A DNA stretch of 64,000 nucleotides from Tardiphaga sp. vice304. Its GTDB lineage: Bacteria > Pseudomonadota > Alphaproteobacteria > Rhizobiales > Xanthobacteraceae. Under the pieces are notes generated by a model that was given only the letters and a program-made list of their open reading frames with translations, made no database searches and was not told where the DNA came from. The position numbers and the translations under genes are program-made. Shown here piece by piece: positions 34,184 to 42,344 of this stretch (positions are counted from its first letter, which is position 1; each line of letters starts with the position of its first letter). Location: NCBI RefSeq assembly GCF_007018905.1, contig NZ_CP041402.1, positions 4,514,001 through 4,578,000 on the forward strand, given 5' to 3'.

Positions 34184-34325
34184 TGGCCACTCACTTGGTC
34201 ATCAAATAAAGATCAAATATACGCTGGCGAACGAGTCTGGACAACCATGAACATAATCAGAGTATTTGCTTTCAAAACAAATACTTAGGTGGACATCACC
34301 GGACAACCTAAACACGTAAAAGTCT

Positions 34326-34371
34326 CCCTCTCACGGCGAAAACAGCGGTTCGATTCCGCTAGGGAGCACCA
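34326..34371 (+). tRNA. 3' fragment of a tRNA gene (best match tRNA-Glu, CTC), right attachment site
   Basis: The part seen starts at the anticodon loop (CTCTCAC), continues with GGCG-AAAACAGCGG, a perfect T-arm (AGCGG, TTCGATT, CCGCT), the 3' acceptor strand AGGGAGC, A and CCA. Upstream bases do not give a D-arm or a 5' acceptor GCTCCCT, so the gene is cut in the anticodon arm. This is what remains on the far side of elements that integrate into the 3' end and supply a replacement; the intact tRNA is expected beyond the left window edge. Confidence 0.75.
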
Positions 34372-34560
34372 CTTGTGTTCAAAACTGCGAACACCTGCCC
34401 CGGTGACACTTTTCCCAGCGATAAAATTTTCCAGCGTCGCGCTGTCACCCGACAACCCGAATATTGTGGTCGTCCACGACGATACGGTAGATGACCGCGC
34501 GAAGGTAAAATTTGCGGAACGGAATCTCGCCGTTAGCAATTCGGTCGCGCACGGTTCGGC
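34372..34560 (-). pseudogene. C-terminal remnant of a large serine recombinase
   Basis: Minus strand: RDRIANGEIPFRKFYLRAVI, IVVDDHNIRVVG, then after a frameshift SATLENFIAGKSVTG and VRSFEHKW, the ending of recombinases that share a RKxYLRxVIxxIEVDD motif. The frame then runs straight into the tRNA fragment (CSLAESNRC). The catalytic part is absent. It lies outside the right attachment site, so it belonged to an older element at the same tRNA. Confidence 0.6.
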
Positions 34561-34872
34561 AACAGCGCTGCGGTCGTCTTCGGCGCCGAACTCGGCGGCA
34601 TCTGCAACAACGTGCAGATCTGGAGTTTCCGGGGGCGGGGCTCGGTGCCGTTCTGAGGGGCGGGTGTGTTTCAGTCGTGCCAAACGCCGCTGGTAGGTTA
34701 AAGCAGTGCCTGAAGGCGCGTTCACAGCCTCCCTTTCGATACAATCTGAGATACTATTATAAGCTGAGCGGTCGTTGGAACTTGGACATCTAGGCGTACC
34801 ATACGTCTCAACAGGCGGAAGCCCAGTATAAGATCAATTCTTAGACTGGAGGCAAAACGCGATAGCGAAGCT
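34561..34872. other. Scrap DNA between recombinase and IS5 remnants
   Basis: About 310 bases; Arg/Pro/Ala-rich chance frames only, no recognised gene. Confidence 0.3.
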
Positions 34873-35185
34873 CTAGGGCGTGGACTGATGAGCGCGCAGC
34901 CAAATCCGAATCGCTGCGAGCTTGATGAAGGCAAGGTAATTCGCGGCGAGTTTGTGATATCGGGTCGCGACGCGCCGGCATTTCTTGATCCTATTGAAGA
35001 AACGCTCCACCAAATTGCGTGCCCGATACAGATATGGGCTAAAACAGATTGGGTCTCTGCGATTTCGCTTCGGAGGAATGTTAGCCCACGCACCTCGGAC
35101 CGGCGAATGCCCTAATCCAGTCTGCGTCGTACCCTCGATCAGCCAGCAACATCGTGCCTGATTTTAGATCAGACTGCAGCTCGGT
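34873..35185 (-). pseudogene. 3' end of an IS5-family transposase gene
   Basis: ELQSDLKSGTMLLADRGYDA (second catalytic Asp), DWIRAF, then a frameshift near 35093, then RGAWANIPPKRNRRDPICFS, YRARNLVERFFNRIKKCRRV (final Glu) and the ending IRIWLRAHQS. Only the last third is left. Its 5' side is joined exactly to a 28-bp copy of the start of the DUF1254 lipoprotein gene. The sequence is different from the IS at 22.2 kb. Confidence 0.85.
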
Positions 35186-35213
35186 GACGAGCAAGAGGTT
35201 CCTTCGTTTCATG
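35186..35213 (-). repeat. 28-bp direct repeat, copy 1 (first 9 codons of the lipoprotein gene)
   Basis: Identical to 36394-36421. On the minus strand it encodes MKRRNLLLV. It sits between the transposase remnant and the 3' end of the DUF1254 gene, and probably marks a recombination or duplication junction. Confidence 0.9.
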
Positions 35214-35265
35214 TCAGCTCCTTCTGGTTGGCGGGAAAGCGAGTTCTTACGGCGCAACCGCGCAA

Positions 35266-36420
35266 TCATGGCGCTGACACCGCCACCAAGGCGGGGAAGC
35301 GCCAGGTGCCGTCGAGGATCTCGGCGCGCGGACGGTACAGGCGCACGGTGTAATTCCAGCCAGGCACAATCGGCAGGTAGTTGGGCTGGCGGGGATCGCC
35401 GCCGAAGCGGAGCGTCACCTTGCCGTCCGGGCCCGGCTTCACGGTCACGTTGTTCAGCGAGTAAGCCTTCTGCGGGTTCTTCTGATAGAAGCCCCCGGCG
35501 TTGTAGACGCTGACCGACCAGAAACCGTCCACCGGCACGTCGCCGAGCGTCAACGTGTAGGCGGTCTTGCCGTCGTTGGCCGGCGGAACGACGTTCAGGT
35601 ACAGCGCGTCCTGCTCGCGGTTGCCGCCCCAGCCGCCGGCGGTGCCCACCAGGTGCGCGACCTTGTCTACAGCGTCGACGTCGCCGAACATGCCGCGGCT
35701 GCTCGCCACGAAGGGCGCCATCTGCCGCAGGAGCCCGCTGAGCTTGTCGCGTGCGGCCGTATCCCAGTTGGGCACGTCCAGCCTGCCAGGACTGGCCTGG
35801 GTGAGAGCGATGCCGTCCTGCGCCGCGTGCAGGCGCTTCCAGTCTTCGGGATCGTCAGGGTTGACGAAGGTCCGGATGCTGATGAACGCGTAGCGCGTTC
35901 CCACCATTTCCTTCGTGATGGTCCGCTCGCCCGGACCGTAGATCACGAGCTTGATGAAATGGTCCTCGTTGATGACCATCGCCGACTGGAAGCGCGTGCC
36001 GACGTTGGGCAGGACGAGCGTGGCGGGCGTGGTTAGGTCGAGCACCACGCGGCTGTACGGCGTATCGCGGTTCATCCGCACCACCGGCTGATGGTCGATG
36101 TCGACGCCCTGCCGATCGTGCGACAGGCGGCCGATGCCGCTGCTATTCACTCGCTCGCTGAAGTAGCGATCGGTCTCGGCTCGAACGTAGTTGTCGAGCG
36201 TCACGCGTTCGACCGGCGCGGCCTGCGCGCCGCCGAAGTGGAAGAGTGCAGCGAGCGACGCTGTGACCAGGGCGCGGAGAAGCGGCCTGGCGGTGCCGCT
36301 GCGGTGTGTGGAGATCTCCTTGCGCTTGACCGCCGGCGCGGCGGTGCCTCCGCCGCTGGTGGTCGAGCAGCCTGCGACGATCGCCGCGCCGGCGACGAGC
36401 AAGAGGTTCCTTCGTTTCAT
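35266..36420 (-). CDS. DUF1254/DUF1214 protein with a grafted lipoprotein N-terminus
   Basis: 384 residues from ATG 36420. The first 20 residues are a lipoprotein signal with lipobox VAGC (MKRRNLLLVAGAAIVAGC). A Ser/Gly/Ala-rich spacer (TTSGGGTAAPAVKRKEI) follows, then at about residue 50 a second complete signal-like segment LVTASLAALFHFGGAQA. The DUF1254 part starts with VERVTLDNYVRAETDRYFS, and the C-terminal DUF1214 part has DGFWSVSVYNAGGFYQKN and YRPRAEILDGTW. The first 36 residues resemble the start of SYLF-domain lipoproteins, so this looks like a fusion of two exported genes. It is probably surface- or periplasm-located; no enzyme activity is known. Confidence 0.8.
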   Translation of the reverse strand: MKRRNLLLVAGAAIVAGCSTTSGGGTAAPAVKRKEISTHRSGTARPLLRALVTASLAALFHFGGAQAAPVERVTLDNYVRAETDRYFSERVNSSGIGRLSHDRQGVDIDHQPVVRMNRDTPYSRVVLDLTTPATLVLPNVGTRFQSAMVINEDHFIKLVIYGPGERTITKEMVGTRYAFISIRTFVNPDDPEDWKRLHAAQDGIALTQASPGRLDVPNWDTAARDKLSGLLRQMAPFVASSRGMFGDVDAVDKVAHLVGTAGGWGGNREQDALYLNVVPPANDGKTAYTLTLGDVPVDGFWSVSVYNAGGFYQKNPQKAYSLNNVTVKPGPDGKVTLRFGGDPRQPNYLPIVPGWNYTVRLYRPRAEILDGTWRFPALVAVSAP

Positions 36421-36421
36421 G
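36394..36421 (-). repeat. 28-bp direct repeat, copy 2
   Basis: Identical to 35186-35213; here it is the true start of the chimeric lipoprotein gene. Confidence 0.9.
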
Positions 36422-36430
36422 AAAGCTCTA

Positions 36431-36744
36431 ATGCAAGGCTTCGTTGAAAACGGGCTGGTCGTGGGGCGGGACCTCATATTTGAACCTCGCTTTACTACTG
36501 GCGGTGATGCCCGCTTTCCGAATTCGTGCGGGAATTAGCGCATCTCAATTTACGAACAATCCTAGCAGACACACCAGCCGGAATGCGCGCGGCGCAACGC
36601 CTAGAACCTGCGGTGCCGATCGTGATGACCGCAATGAGTGAACCCGTAGCGTCTGGCCTCGTGAATATCCTCGCGCATCACGGTAACCTCATCACAGGAA
36701 CAGCAAGCCTAACTGAAGACGTGACGCCAAAACTACCTTTTTAA
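36431..36744 (+). pseudogene. Fragment of an ABC-type substrate-binding protein (ABC_sub_bind type)
   Basis: Frame one reads QGFVENGLVVGRDLIFEPRF, TTGGDARFP, then shifts near 36520 to ELAHLNLRTILADTPAGMRA and PIVMTAMSEPVASGLVNILA, AHHGNLITGTASL. This is the N-terminal lobe of YtsQ-like binding proteins, with both ends missing and one frameshift. It is a relic of an uptake system. Confidence 0.75.
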
Positions 36745-36802
36745 TCGCAAGTTGCGGCGCCGCCTGAGCCGCAGTTGGTATCGGCATTGTCAAACTGCAC
36801 AG

Positions 36803-37942
36803 CTATCCTGTCAGGAATAGGTAGTTGGTCCAGCTCGTCATTCGCATCAAAGCCATGCGAATGACGCCGGCGATCTGCACATTACCAGTGAACACCGCGG
36901 CATCGCCCTGCGCGCCAGCTGGCAGCCGCAATCCGCTCGCTTGATCCAGCTTGATGCGAACCGGAAACCGCGATTCATTCACGCGCGTTATCGCAGGGAA
37001 AAGACCTGTCGCTTGCAGCTGCCCCTCGGCTGCGACATCGATGGTCGTCTCGACTTTTCCTGTGAACACACGACCAGGATAGAGCGGAAAGACTACCTCG
37101 GCGTAATCTCCCGGCATGATCTGCAGATATCCGCTCTGCATGAAGGACGCGACGACAATTCCCTTGTGCCGTTCATCGCGATTACAGATGAAAGGCACGA
37201 CCGAGGCCGCCGCGCTGACGACGGCACCAGCTTCGAGCTGCATGTTGGTGACGTAACCATCGCATGGCGCACGCACCGTCGCCTCTGCGAGATTATAGCG
37301 TGCTTGTTCGAGTTGCTGCCTCACCTGGGCTACGCTAGTGTTCTCACCGCCGACGTTCGAATCGTAGGCCAGCTTCGCACGCTGCTCGGCGGCCTGCACC
37401 TCGGCGACTCCTTGTTTTGCTGTTTCAAGGTTCCGCTCGGCCCTGTCGAGGGTCGCCTGCGCCACGACCTTCTTTTCAAAAAGGTCCGACTGCCGGTCGT
37501 ACTCCGCACGCGCGAGGGCGAACTGAACGCCCGCCTTTTCAGCTGTAGCCGAGGCCTGGTCCAGCGCAGTCTTGAGCTGTGGAACAGTCTGCTCGGCTGC
37601 GGCCAGCGCGGCTTCGAGCCGGCTGACATCGAATTGGAATGGCCGCGGATCGATCGTAAAGATCACCTCGCCCTTTTTCATCGCCGTGTTGGGTTGAGCG
37701 ACAACCTCCTGCACGCGTCCCGGTGTGCTGATATGCGGGACAATTGGCACGATGTGCTGGAAAACACGCGCATCGGCGGACGAGGGATGATAATTGTTCA
37801 TCGACAGGAGAATGTAACCGGCGAAGAGCGGGCCGACTGCAGCGAGCGCTATCGTGACCGGCAAACTCATCCGCATCAGACGCAGCTTGTCGAACACGAG
37901 CCAGACAAGCGCAATGTAGGTGAGGAAGAGCGCCCCCATCAT
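36803..37942 (-). CDS. HlyD/EmrA-type membrane fusion protein (YiaV/YibH-like)
   Basis: 379 residues. One or two N-terminal membrane segments (LFLTYIALVWLVF and VTIALAAVGPLFAGYILL), a first lipoyl half with VVAQPNTAMKKGEVIFTIDP, a coiled-coil hairpin (about 95-215), a second lipoyl half (VRAPCDGYVTNMQLEAGAVV) and a beta-barrel. It would bridge an inner-membrane pump to the outside. The preceding small ORF overlaps it as ATGATG. Together with the DUF3302 gene, the order matches E. coli yiaW-yiaV, so efflux of an unknown compound is likely. Confidence 0.85.
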   Translation of the reverse strand: MMGALFLTYIALVWLVFDKLRLMRMSLPVTIALAAVGPLFAGYILLSMNNYHPSSADARVFQHIVPIVPHISTPGRVQEVVAQPNTAMKKGEVIFTIDPRPFQFDVSRLEAALAAAEQTVPQLKTALDQASATAEKAGVQFALARAEYDRQSDLFEKKVVAQATLDRAERNLETAKQGVAEVQAAEQRAKLAYDSNVGGENTSVAQVRQQLEQARYNLAEATVRAPCDGYVTNMQLEAGAVVSAAASVVPFICNRDERHKGIVVASFMQSGYLQIMPGDYAEVVFPLYPGRVFTGKVETTIDVAAEGQLQATGLFPAITRVNESRFPVRIKLDQASGLRLPAGAQGDAAVFTGNVQIAGVIRMALMRMTSWTNYLFLTG

Positions 37943-38124
37943 GCTGTATTCTCCCGTGCTTCAGTGCTGACAAGCCGTCGGTGAAGCGCTTCGATTCTTT
38001 GCTCGAGATCCATCAGTGCCGATTCCACGGCGTCCTCGCCAACGACTGGTGACTCCTTCATTTCGCCGGCGTGCTTCTTATGGAGATAGATGACATAGAC
38101 CGATGAAATGAGTGCTCAAAGCAT
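37939..38124 (-). pseudogene. Small membrane-protein gene with in-frame TGA at codon 3
   Basis: A strong AGGAGG precedes ATG 38124; the frame reads M-L-TGA and then continues without a break: ALISSVYVIYLHKKHAGEMK, VVGEDAVESALMDLEQRIEA, ending ENTA with a stop that overlaps the HlyD-type start (ATGA). The 62-codon unit fits tightly between its neighbours, and its sequence (membrane helix plus coiled-coil tail) looks natural, so it is a real gene with one nonsense change, perhaps Trp TGG to TGA. Read-through or a downstream restart is possible. Confidence 0.65.
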
Positions 38125-38126
38125 GG

Positions 38127-38489
38127 CTAGCCTCCTGTCACCTTCGTCGACTGGCCGGGGGCCAGGGCCTCGATCTGCGCAAGCAGTTTTGAGGCGCGTT
38201 GCATGCGTGCGAGTAGCTCGCTCGTTCGATCTGCATTGATTTCGCCCAGCCGGGCCGGCGAGAGATGCGCCCAGACCATAGCGACAGGCCAAAGCACCAG
38301 CGTGACGACGCCCATCCACCCGCAGATGCCGATCGCCGCAGCCTGCGGATGTCCGCACTCGCGCGCAATAGCGCCCGGCAGGCTACCGAGCTTGTAGAGT
38401 ACATAGCCAATCAGCAAAGGCATAATGCACAGGATGACTAGCGTCATCCAGTGCAGGAACGGGTCGAACGATTGCAGTGTAAAACGCAT
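38127..38489 (-). CDS. DUF3302 inner-membrane protein (YiaW-like)
   Basis: 120 residues from ATG 38489, with AGAGG 6 bases ahead. Two membrane segments (WMTLVILCIMPLLIGYVLY and MGVVTLVLWPVAMVWAHL) around HPQAAAIGICGW, as in DUF3302 proteins. The C-terminal tail is a helix (LARMQRASKLLAQIEALAPG). Its stop is 2 bases before the ATG of the small broken gene. In E. coli the relative lies next to the HlyD-type yiaV, as here, so they likely work together. Confidence 0.8.
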   Translation of the reverse strand: MRFTLQSFDPFLHWMTLVILCIMPLLIGYVLYKLGSLPGAIARECGHPQAAAIGICGWMGVVTLVLWPVAMVWAHLSPARLGEINADRTSELLARMQRASKLLAQIEALAPGQSTKVTGG

Positions 38490-38898
38490 CGCAGGCCTCT
38501 TACCTTCATCACTATCAAACCCGACCAAAAGTTGTTTGACGACGCGTTTTGAGGTATCCGCCGAATAAGGACCGGCGCGGAGGCCTCTTTGTCGTCACCG
38601 CAATATCTGCGGCTATCGTCAGTGCTGATCCGGCGCGACCGCTCCGCGCCGGAGGAAGCGCTGGAATCCCGGAACTCTGCCCACGAAAGTATCAAGCGCA
38701 GCCTAAGGCAGTGTGTCGACCCTAAGGAAAGGTCAGGCTTTGGCTCTGCCCGGCTACATTGAACATCGCGTTTCTCCAATTGTCGGCGCTTCGATCACGT
38801 ACTGGTGGAGCACCCGTTCCGGAAAAGAGTTTCATGCCCGACAAAGCGTGATCAATAGCCCGAAACGACTGTTTTCCAAATGCTTGCTGCCCGCAATT

Positions 38899-39702
38899 TT
38901 ACGGTCTTGCGAGCCGTGATGAAAGAAGCGCCGCTTGAGTGCGGCTCTTGAGCTTTAAGCGATCGAGGATTGCGGACACGTGCAGCTTGATGGTGTTTGG
39001 CGAAAGGAAGAGCATCATCGCGATCTCCTTGTTTGATTTGCCCTCGCCCAGCAGCCGCAGGACTTCCATCTGCCGTTTGCTCAACTGAGCACGAACGACC
39101 TGATCGGCATCCCACTGCGTTTCGCTCTTCTCGCCTATACCGAGCACGGTGGGCATCGCTTTTAGCTGGGAAGGGAGCGTTTCCAGGACGGAGCGATCGA
39201 GGACGTCGCCAATCGCAGCTAAACCGAACCGGGCGTGCGCTTGTCCTTTCTCCCGCTTCTGGTGCTCGCGTCGCTTGCCTATCGTTGCCGAGAATATCGC
39301 CGAGAGGTTTACATGGAGAAGGGCTACGGCGGCAGGTCCGTGTGGCGAGAGCGGAATCCCCATGAGGCAGAACCATCGTGCCTCGGTCGGCGAGTGACAG
39401 GGATAAAGATACGTCAAGTATTCACGCTGACCCGCGAGCAGTGCCCTCAACTCGCTTTCCAAGAAACATGAGTCCCGTTCATCCGATTGGCAATATTGCA
39501 GGTAGTTCGAACCAATCGCTGAATCGGGAAGGCGCAATCCGTTTTGTCGGCCAGACTTTTTCCAGGCATCATTGACTACTACAATTTTTCCAACGGCATC
39601 GAGGATCGCTATACTGACGGGGAGCGAGTTCAGTTTCCCGAACGTCGCGCCGTTATCGGTCCAATTGGTAGCGGCCGTGAGCTTGGCGGACATCGTGCGC
39701 AT
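38899..39702 (-). CDS. PAS-LuxR transcriptional regulator
   Basis: 267 residues. A PAS-like N-terminal domain (SLPVSIAILDAVGKIVVVND, AWKKSG, CQSDERDSCFLESELRALLAG) is followed after a linker by a LuxR HTH: LSKRQMEVLRLLGEGKSNKE, IAMMLFLSPNTIKLHVSAIL, with the usual Glu, Gly and Lys positions. It senses something in the cytoplasm and binds promoters. Neighbours on the same strand are the DUF3302/HlyD genes, 410 bases away, and divergent to it is the DUF3604/HupE cluster, either of which it might control. ATG 39693 is an alternative start. Confidence 0.82.
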   Translation of the reverse strand: MRTMSAKLTAATNWTDNGATFGKLNSLPVSIAILDAVGKIVVVNDAWKKSGRQNGLRLPDSAIGSNYLQYCQSDERDSCFLESELRALLAGQREYLTYLYPCHSPTEARWFCLMGIPLSPHGPAAVALLHVNLSAIFSATIGKRREHQKREKGQAHARFGLAAIGDVLDRSVLETLPSQLKAMPTVLGIGEKSETQWDADQVVRAQLSKRQMEVLRLLGEGKSNKEIAMMLFLSPNTIKLHVSAILDRLKLKSRTQAALLSSRLARP

Positions 39703-39960
39703 GGCGTCTATCCGATGTTCAAAACAATGTTGCCGGCAGATATAGCCGCTTCGGGCTATTGTTTTTCATTTGGCAGTTCGATCTGCTGACGCAGATCAAA
39801 AATAGACGACGGACAGTCGGACGAAACTCGAAGATTGGTTGAAGCCGCGCTTCTTCCGAACCGAATACCGTCGTGCAACATGGTCAAGAGCGCATTGCCG
39901 TAGGAGCCTTCGTCATTGCGCAGGAGGTAATGGCCGAATTTTCGCAGCATTGCGGAGGAT
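39703..39960. promoter_or_regulatory. Divergent intergenic region
   Basis: About 260 bases between the PAS-LuxR gene and the DUF3604 remnant. No gene is supported; promoters for both sides would be expected here but none is obvious. Confidence 0.3.
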
Positions 39961-40376
39961 CAGTGGCTAGATTCCCATTGGTAGCAGGCGGCGTGAGACA
40001 GAACTATCAACCGGGCTCGTTGGGCGCGGACAGTAGCAGAGACGTTACGTTCAGACACAGTATCTTCTCGCCAACCGCACTGGCCTGTAAATTGGCGCTT
40101 AGCGCGACGATCTGCCGCACGGCGGTCGCGCAGGTCTCGGCTTCTGCACCTCAACGAAATGTCTATTTCGGAGACCTCCACCTTCACAGCTCGTTCTCGG
40201 CAGATGCATTCGTGCTCGGCACCCGCACAACTCCGGACTACGCGTTCAATTTCGCGAAGGGCCAGCCGGTGAGTTTTTTCGGCAGGACAGTGAAACGAAG
40301 GACCCCGCTCGATTTTCTTGCCTTGACTGACCACGACGAGATTGCGGTCGGTTTGCGCATCCTATGTGTTCAGTGA
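39873..40376 (+). pseudogene. N-terminal remnant of a DUF3604 protein
   Basis: The meaningful part is from about 40060: signal-like LALSATICRTAVAQ, then NVYFGDLHLHSSFSADAFVL, GTRTTPDYAFNFAKGQPV and TVKRRTPLDFLALTDHDE. It aligns residue for residue with the start of the intact protein at 42345 (FGDIHLHTSYSTDAFLLMTR). After DHDE the sequence diverges and stops, so about 500 residues are lost. The remaining 87 bases to the next gene carry a frame (VILRMEEILEINSADKLPIP) that I do not recognise. Confidence 0.8.
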
Positions 40377-40463
40377 CGTAATCCTGCGCATGGAGGAAAT
40401 CTTGGAGATCAATTCAGCCGACAAGCTGCCGATACCCAAGATCGACAATGTGGAGCGCAAATT

Positions 40464-41471
40464 GTGGCGATGGAAGAATTTTACAGAGCTCTTCTCGTCA
40501 TCACCGCAGTGGCGGTTCTGGCTGTTGCGCCGCGCGGCGCCGCCGCTCACGAGGTCCGGCCCGCTTATCTGGAAATCGTCTTGACCGGACGCGAGGCGGT
40601 TATTCTCTGGAAGCAACCGGTCGCAGGCGAGTTCGCCTTGCCGCTCTCGCCCGTTCTCTCGAATGGATGGATTGCAGGTCCGCCTTCCCGCGCTCTCGCT
40701 TCCGACGCCGACTTCCTGAAAGAATGGCGCGTACCTACGAGCAACGCAGATATCGCGGGTGTGACAATTTCAATCGACGGGCTGGATCGCAGCATTACCG
40801 ACGTACTCGTCAAAATTACGCACACAAGCGGCCAGAGCATCACGCGTGTGCTGCGGCCGGGGGCCTCGTCGTTCCTGGTCGAGAGCGACGGATCGTCGCC
40901 CGAGGGGCTTCTGGAAACCATTAGAATCGGGGTCGAGCACATCCTGACCGGCTACGACCACTTGTTGTTCATCAGCGCGCTCATGCTGCTTGTCCGGGGT
41001 CTGCGTCGCCTCGCCTGGACCATTACGGCCTTCACGCTTGGCCACAGCGTCACACTGGCGGCGGCAGTGCTCGGCTACGTCAACGTCAATCCGGCTATGG
41101 TCGAGATTCTGATTGCCTTGAGCGTGCTCATTCTGGCCGTCGAGGTCGTCTATGCGATCACAGGTCGCAACACCTTTGCATCGCGGCAGCCCTGGCTTGT
41201 GGCGGGAGGTTTCGGCCTTTTGCATGGTCTCGGCTTTGCAGGATCCCTTACGCGCGCCGGACTCCCGAATGAGGATGTCGCTTCCGTTCTGTTCGGGTTC
41301 AACATCGGTGTCGAGATCGGCCAACTGACGTTTGTTGTGATTGCACTTACGGTCGTCTGGGCGGCGCGCCGCCTTTTTGCGTTTCCCTTGCGAGCAGCAC
41401 TGATACCCGCCTACGCGATCGGGGCGATGGCAGCATACTGGCTGATCGAGCGAGTAGCCGATGCCAGCTGA
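40464..41471 (+). CDS. HupE/UreJ-2 family membrane protein
   Basis: 335 residues from GTG 40464 (GGAG 8 bases ahead); ATG 40470 is an alternative. Signal peptide ending AAPRGAAA-HEVRPAYLE, a periplasmic beta domain to about residue 150, then six membrane segments with the family motifs GVEHILTGYDHLLF, FTLGHSVTL and GFGLLHGLGFAGS. The His residues in these motifs suggest metal (nickel or cobalt) transport or insertion. It overlaps the next gene by 11 bases, so the two are coupled. Confidence 0.85.
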   Translation: MAMEEFYRALLVITAVAVLAVAPRGAAAHEVRPAYLEIVLTGREAVILWKQPVAGEFALPLSPVLSNGWIAGPPSRALASDADFLKEWRVPTSNADIAGVTISIDGLDRSITDVLVKITHTSGQSITRVLRPGASSFLVESDGSSPEGLLETIRIGVEHILTGYDHLLFISALMLLVRGLRRLAWTITAFTLGHSVTLAAAVLGYVNVNPAMVEILIALSVLILAVEVVYAITGRNTFASRQPWLVAGGFGLLHGLGFAGSLTRAGLPNEDVASVLFGFNIGVEIGQLTFVVIALTVVWAARRLFAFPLRAALIPAYAIGAMAAYWLIERVADAS

Positions 41472-42333
41472 TCAACCCGGTACACTCGCTAGACTATGCC
41501 GCGAGCCGCTGCTTCATTTCATTTTAATAGGCGCCTTTTTGGCGGGCGCCGTCCAACTGCTCCAAAAGCCTGCGAAATCTGATCAGGAAATCCTTGTCAC
41601 GCCCGCCCTCGTCGAACGGCTCGCGAATTTGTATCGGCTGCAGACGGGTTCGCAGCCCGATAGCCGCCGGCGTGAATGGCTCGTACAAAACTATATTAGA
41701 GAAGAGATGCTTTTCCGCGAAGCCAAATCTCTGCGACTAGATGAAGGTGACGAGCTGGTGCGGCGCCGCCTCGTTCAGAAACTCGAATTTCTGAAAGCTG
41801 ACGCCGCAATTCCTGCGGAGCCCGACGAAGCGACGCTGCGCGCATATCACACGGCTCGTCCGGAACTCTTTCTGGCGCCTGCGAAGGTGAGTTTCAGCCA
41901 CGTGTTCTTTAGTCCGGACAAGCGAACCGCCGAAGGCGCGCGCAAGGCGGCTGCGCAAGAGCTGGAAAATTTGACAGAGTCCAGCGATCTCGCCAGCATC
42001 GGCGACCGGTTTCCGCTCAAGTCAGCCTATGACGCCATGACTCCGGCAGCACTCGTACAAGTCTTTGGCCCGAAGTCGATTGCGGAGGCGCCGTTCAACG
42101 CTGAGGTGAGCCGTTGGACTGGGCCCGTGGAATCCGGTTTCGGCTGGCATTTGATCCGCGTTACCGCACGGGCACCCTCGCGATTGCTGCCATTCGAGGA
42201 TGCTCTGGACATGGTACGCAATGCGTGGACGTCAAATCAGCTCGACTTAGCCGTCCAGAAGCGCCTGGAAGAACTCTCGCGACGCTATACGATCGTTCGG
42301 AAAGATATCTCCGAGGAAAAAGCCAAGCCCTGA
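41461..42333 (+). CDS. Parvulin-type peptidyl-prolyl isomerase, membrane anchored
   Basis: 290 residues. An N-terminal anchor (LLHFILIGAFLAGAVQLL), a SurA-like helical part (RREWLVQNYIREEMLFREA) and a rotamase domain from about residue 140: AKVSFSHVFFSPDKRTAEGA, FGPKSIAEAPFNAEVSRW and VESGFGWHLIRVT. It helps fold exported proteins. I know this isomerase as a regular partner of HupE/UreJ and DUF3604 genes, so it may serve them specifically. It is followed after 11 bases by the DUF3604 gene. Confidence 0.85.
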   Translation: MPADQPGTLARLCREPLLHFILIGAFLAGAVQLLQKPAKSDQEILVTPALVERLANLYRLQTGSQPDSRRREWLVQNYIREEMLFREAKSLRLDEGDELVRRRLVQKLEFLKADAAIPAEPDEATLRAYHTARPELFLAPAKVSFSHVFFSPDKRTAEGARKAAAQELENLTESSDLASIGDRFPLKSAYDAMTPAALVQVFGPKSIAEAPFNAEVSRWTGPVESGFGWHLIRVTARAPSRLLPFEDALDMVRNAWTSNQLDLAVQKRLEELSRRYTIVRKDISEEKAKP

Positions 42334-42344
42334 TTGGAGACGAC

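Larger units (their letters stand above)
12249..34371. mobile_element. Integrative element of about 22.1 kb between tRNA-end direct repeats
   Basis: It is bounded by the 23-bp repeats at 12249-12271 and 34349-34371, with a tyrosine integrase at the right end reading away from the right repeat. Its genes include an AlpA-like HTH, a helicase-primase, cysteine-rich exported proteins, a PLD nuclease pair, recombinase fragments, and a stress and envelope cargo. Base composition is lower in GC than the core genes after 48 kb. No conjugation genes are present, so it is a genomic island or a mobilisable/satellite-like element rather than a complete ICE. Confidence 0.75.

Noticed and set aside
12249..34371. 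Complete integrative conjugative element
   Set aside because: No relaxase, coupling protein or type IV secretion genes are present in the 22 kb.
37939..38124. Selenocysteine codon at the TGA
   Set aside because: The TGA is at codon 3 in a small membrane protein with no redox motif, and no selenocysteine-insertion hairpin is apparent downstream. A mutation is simpler.
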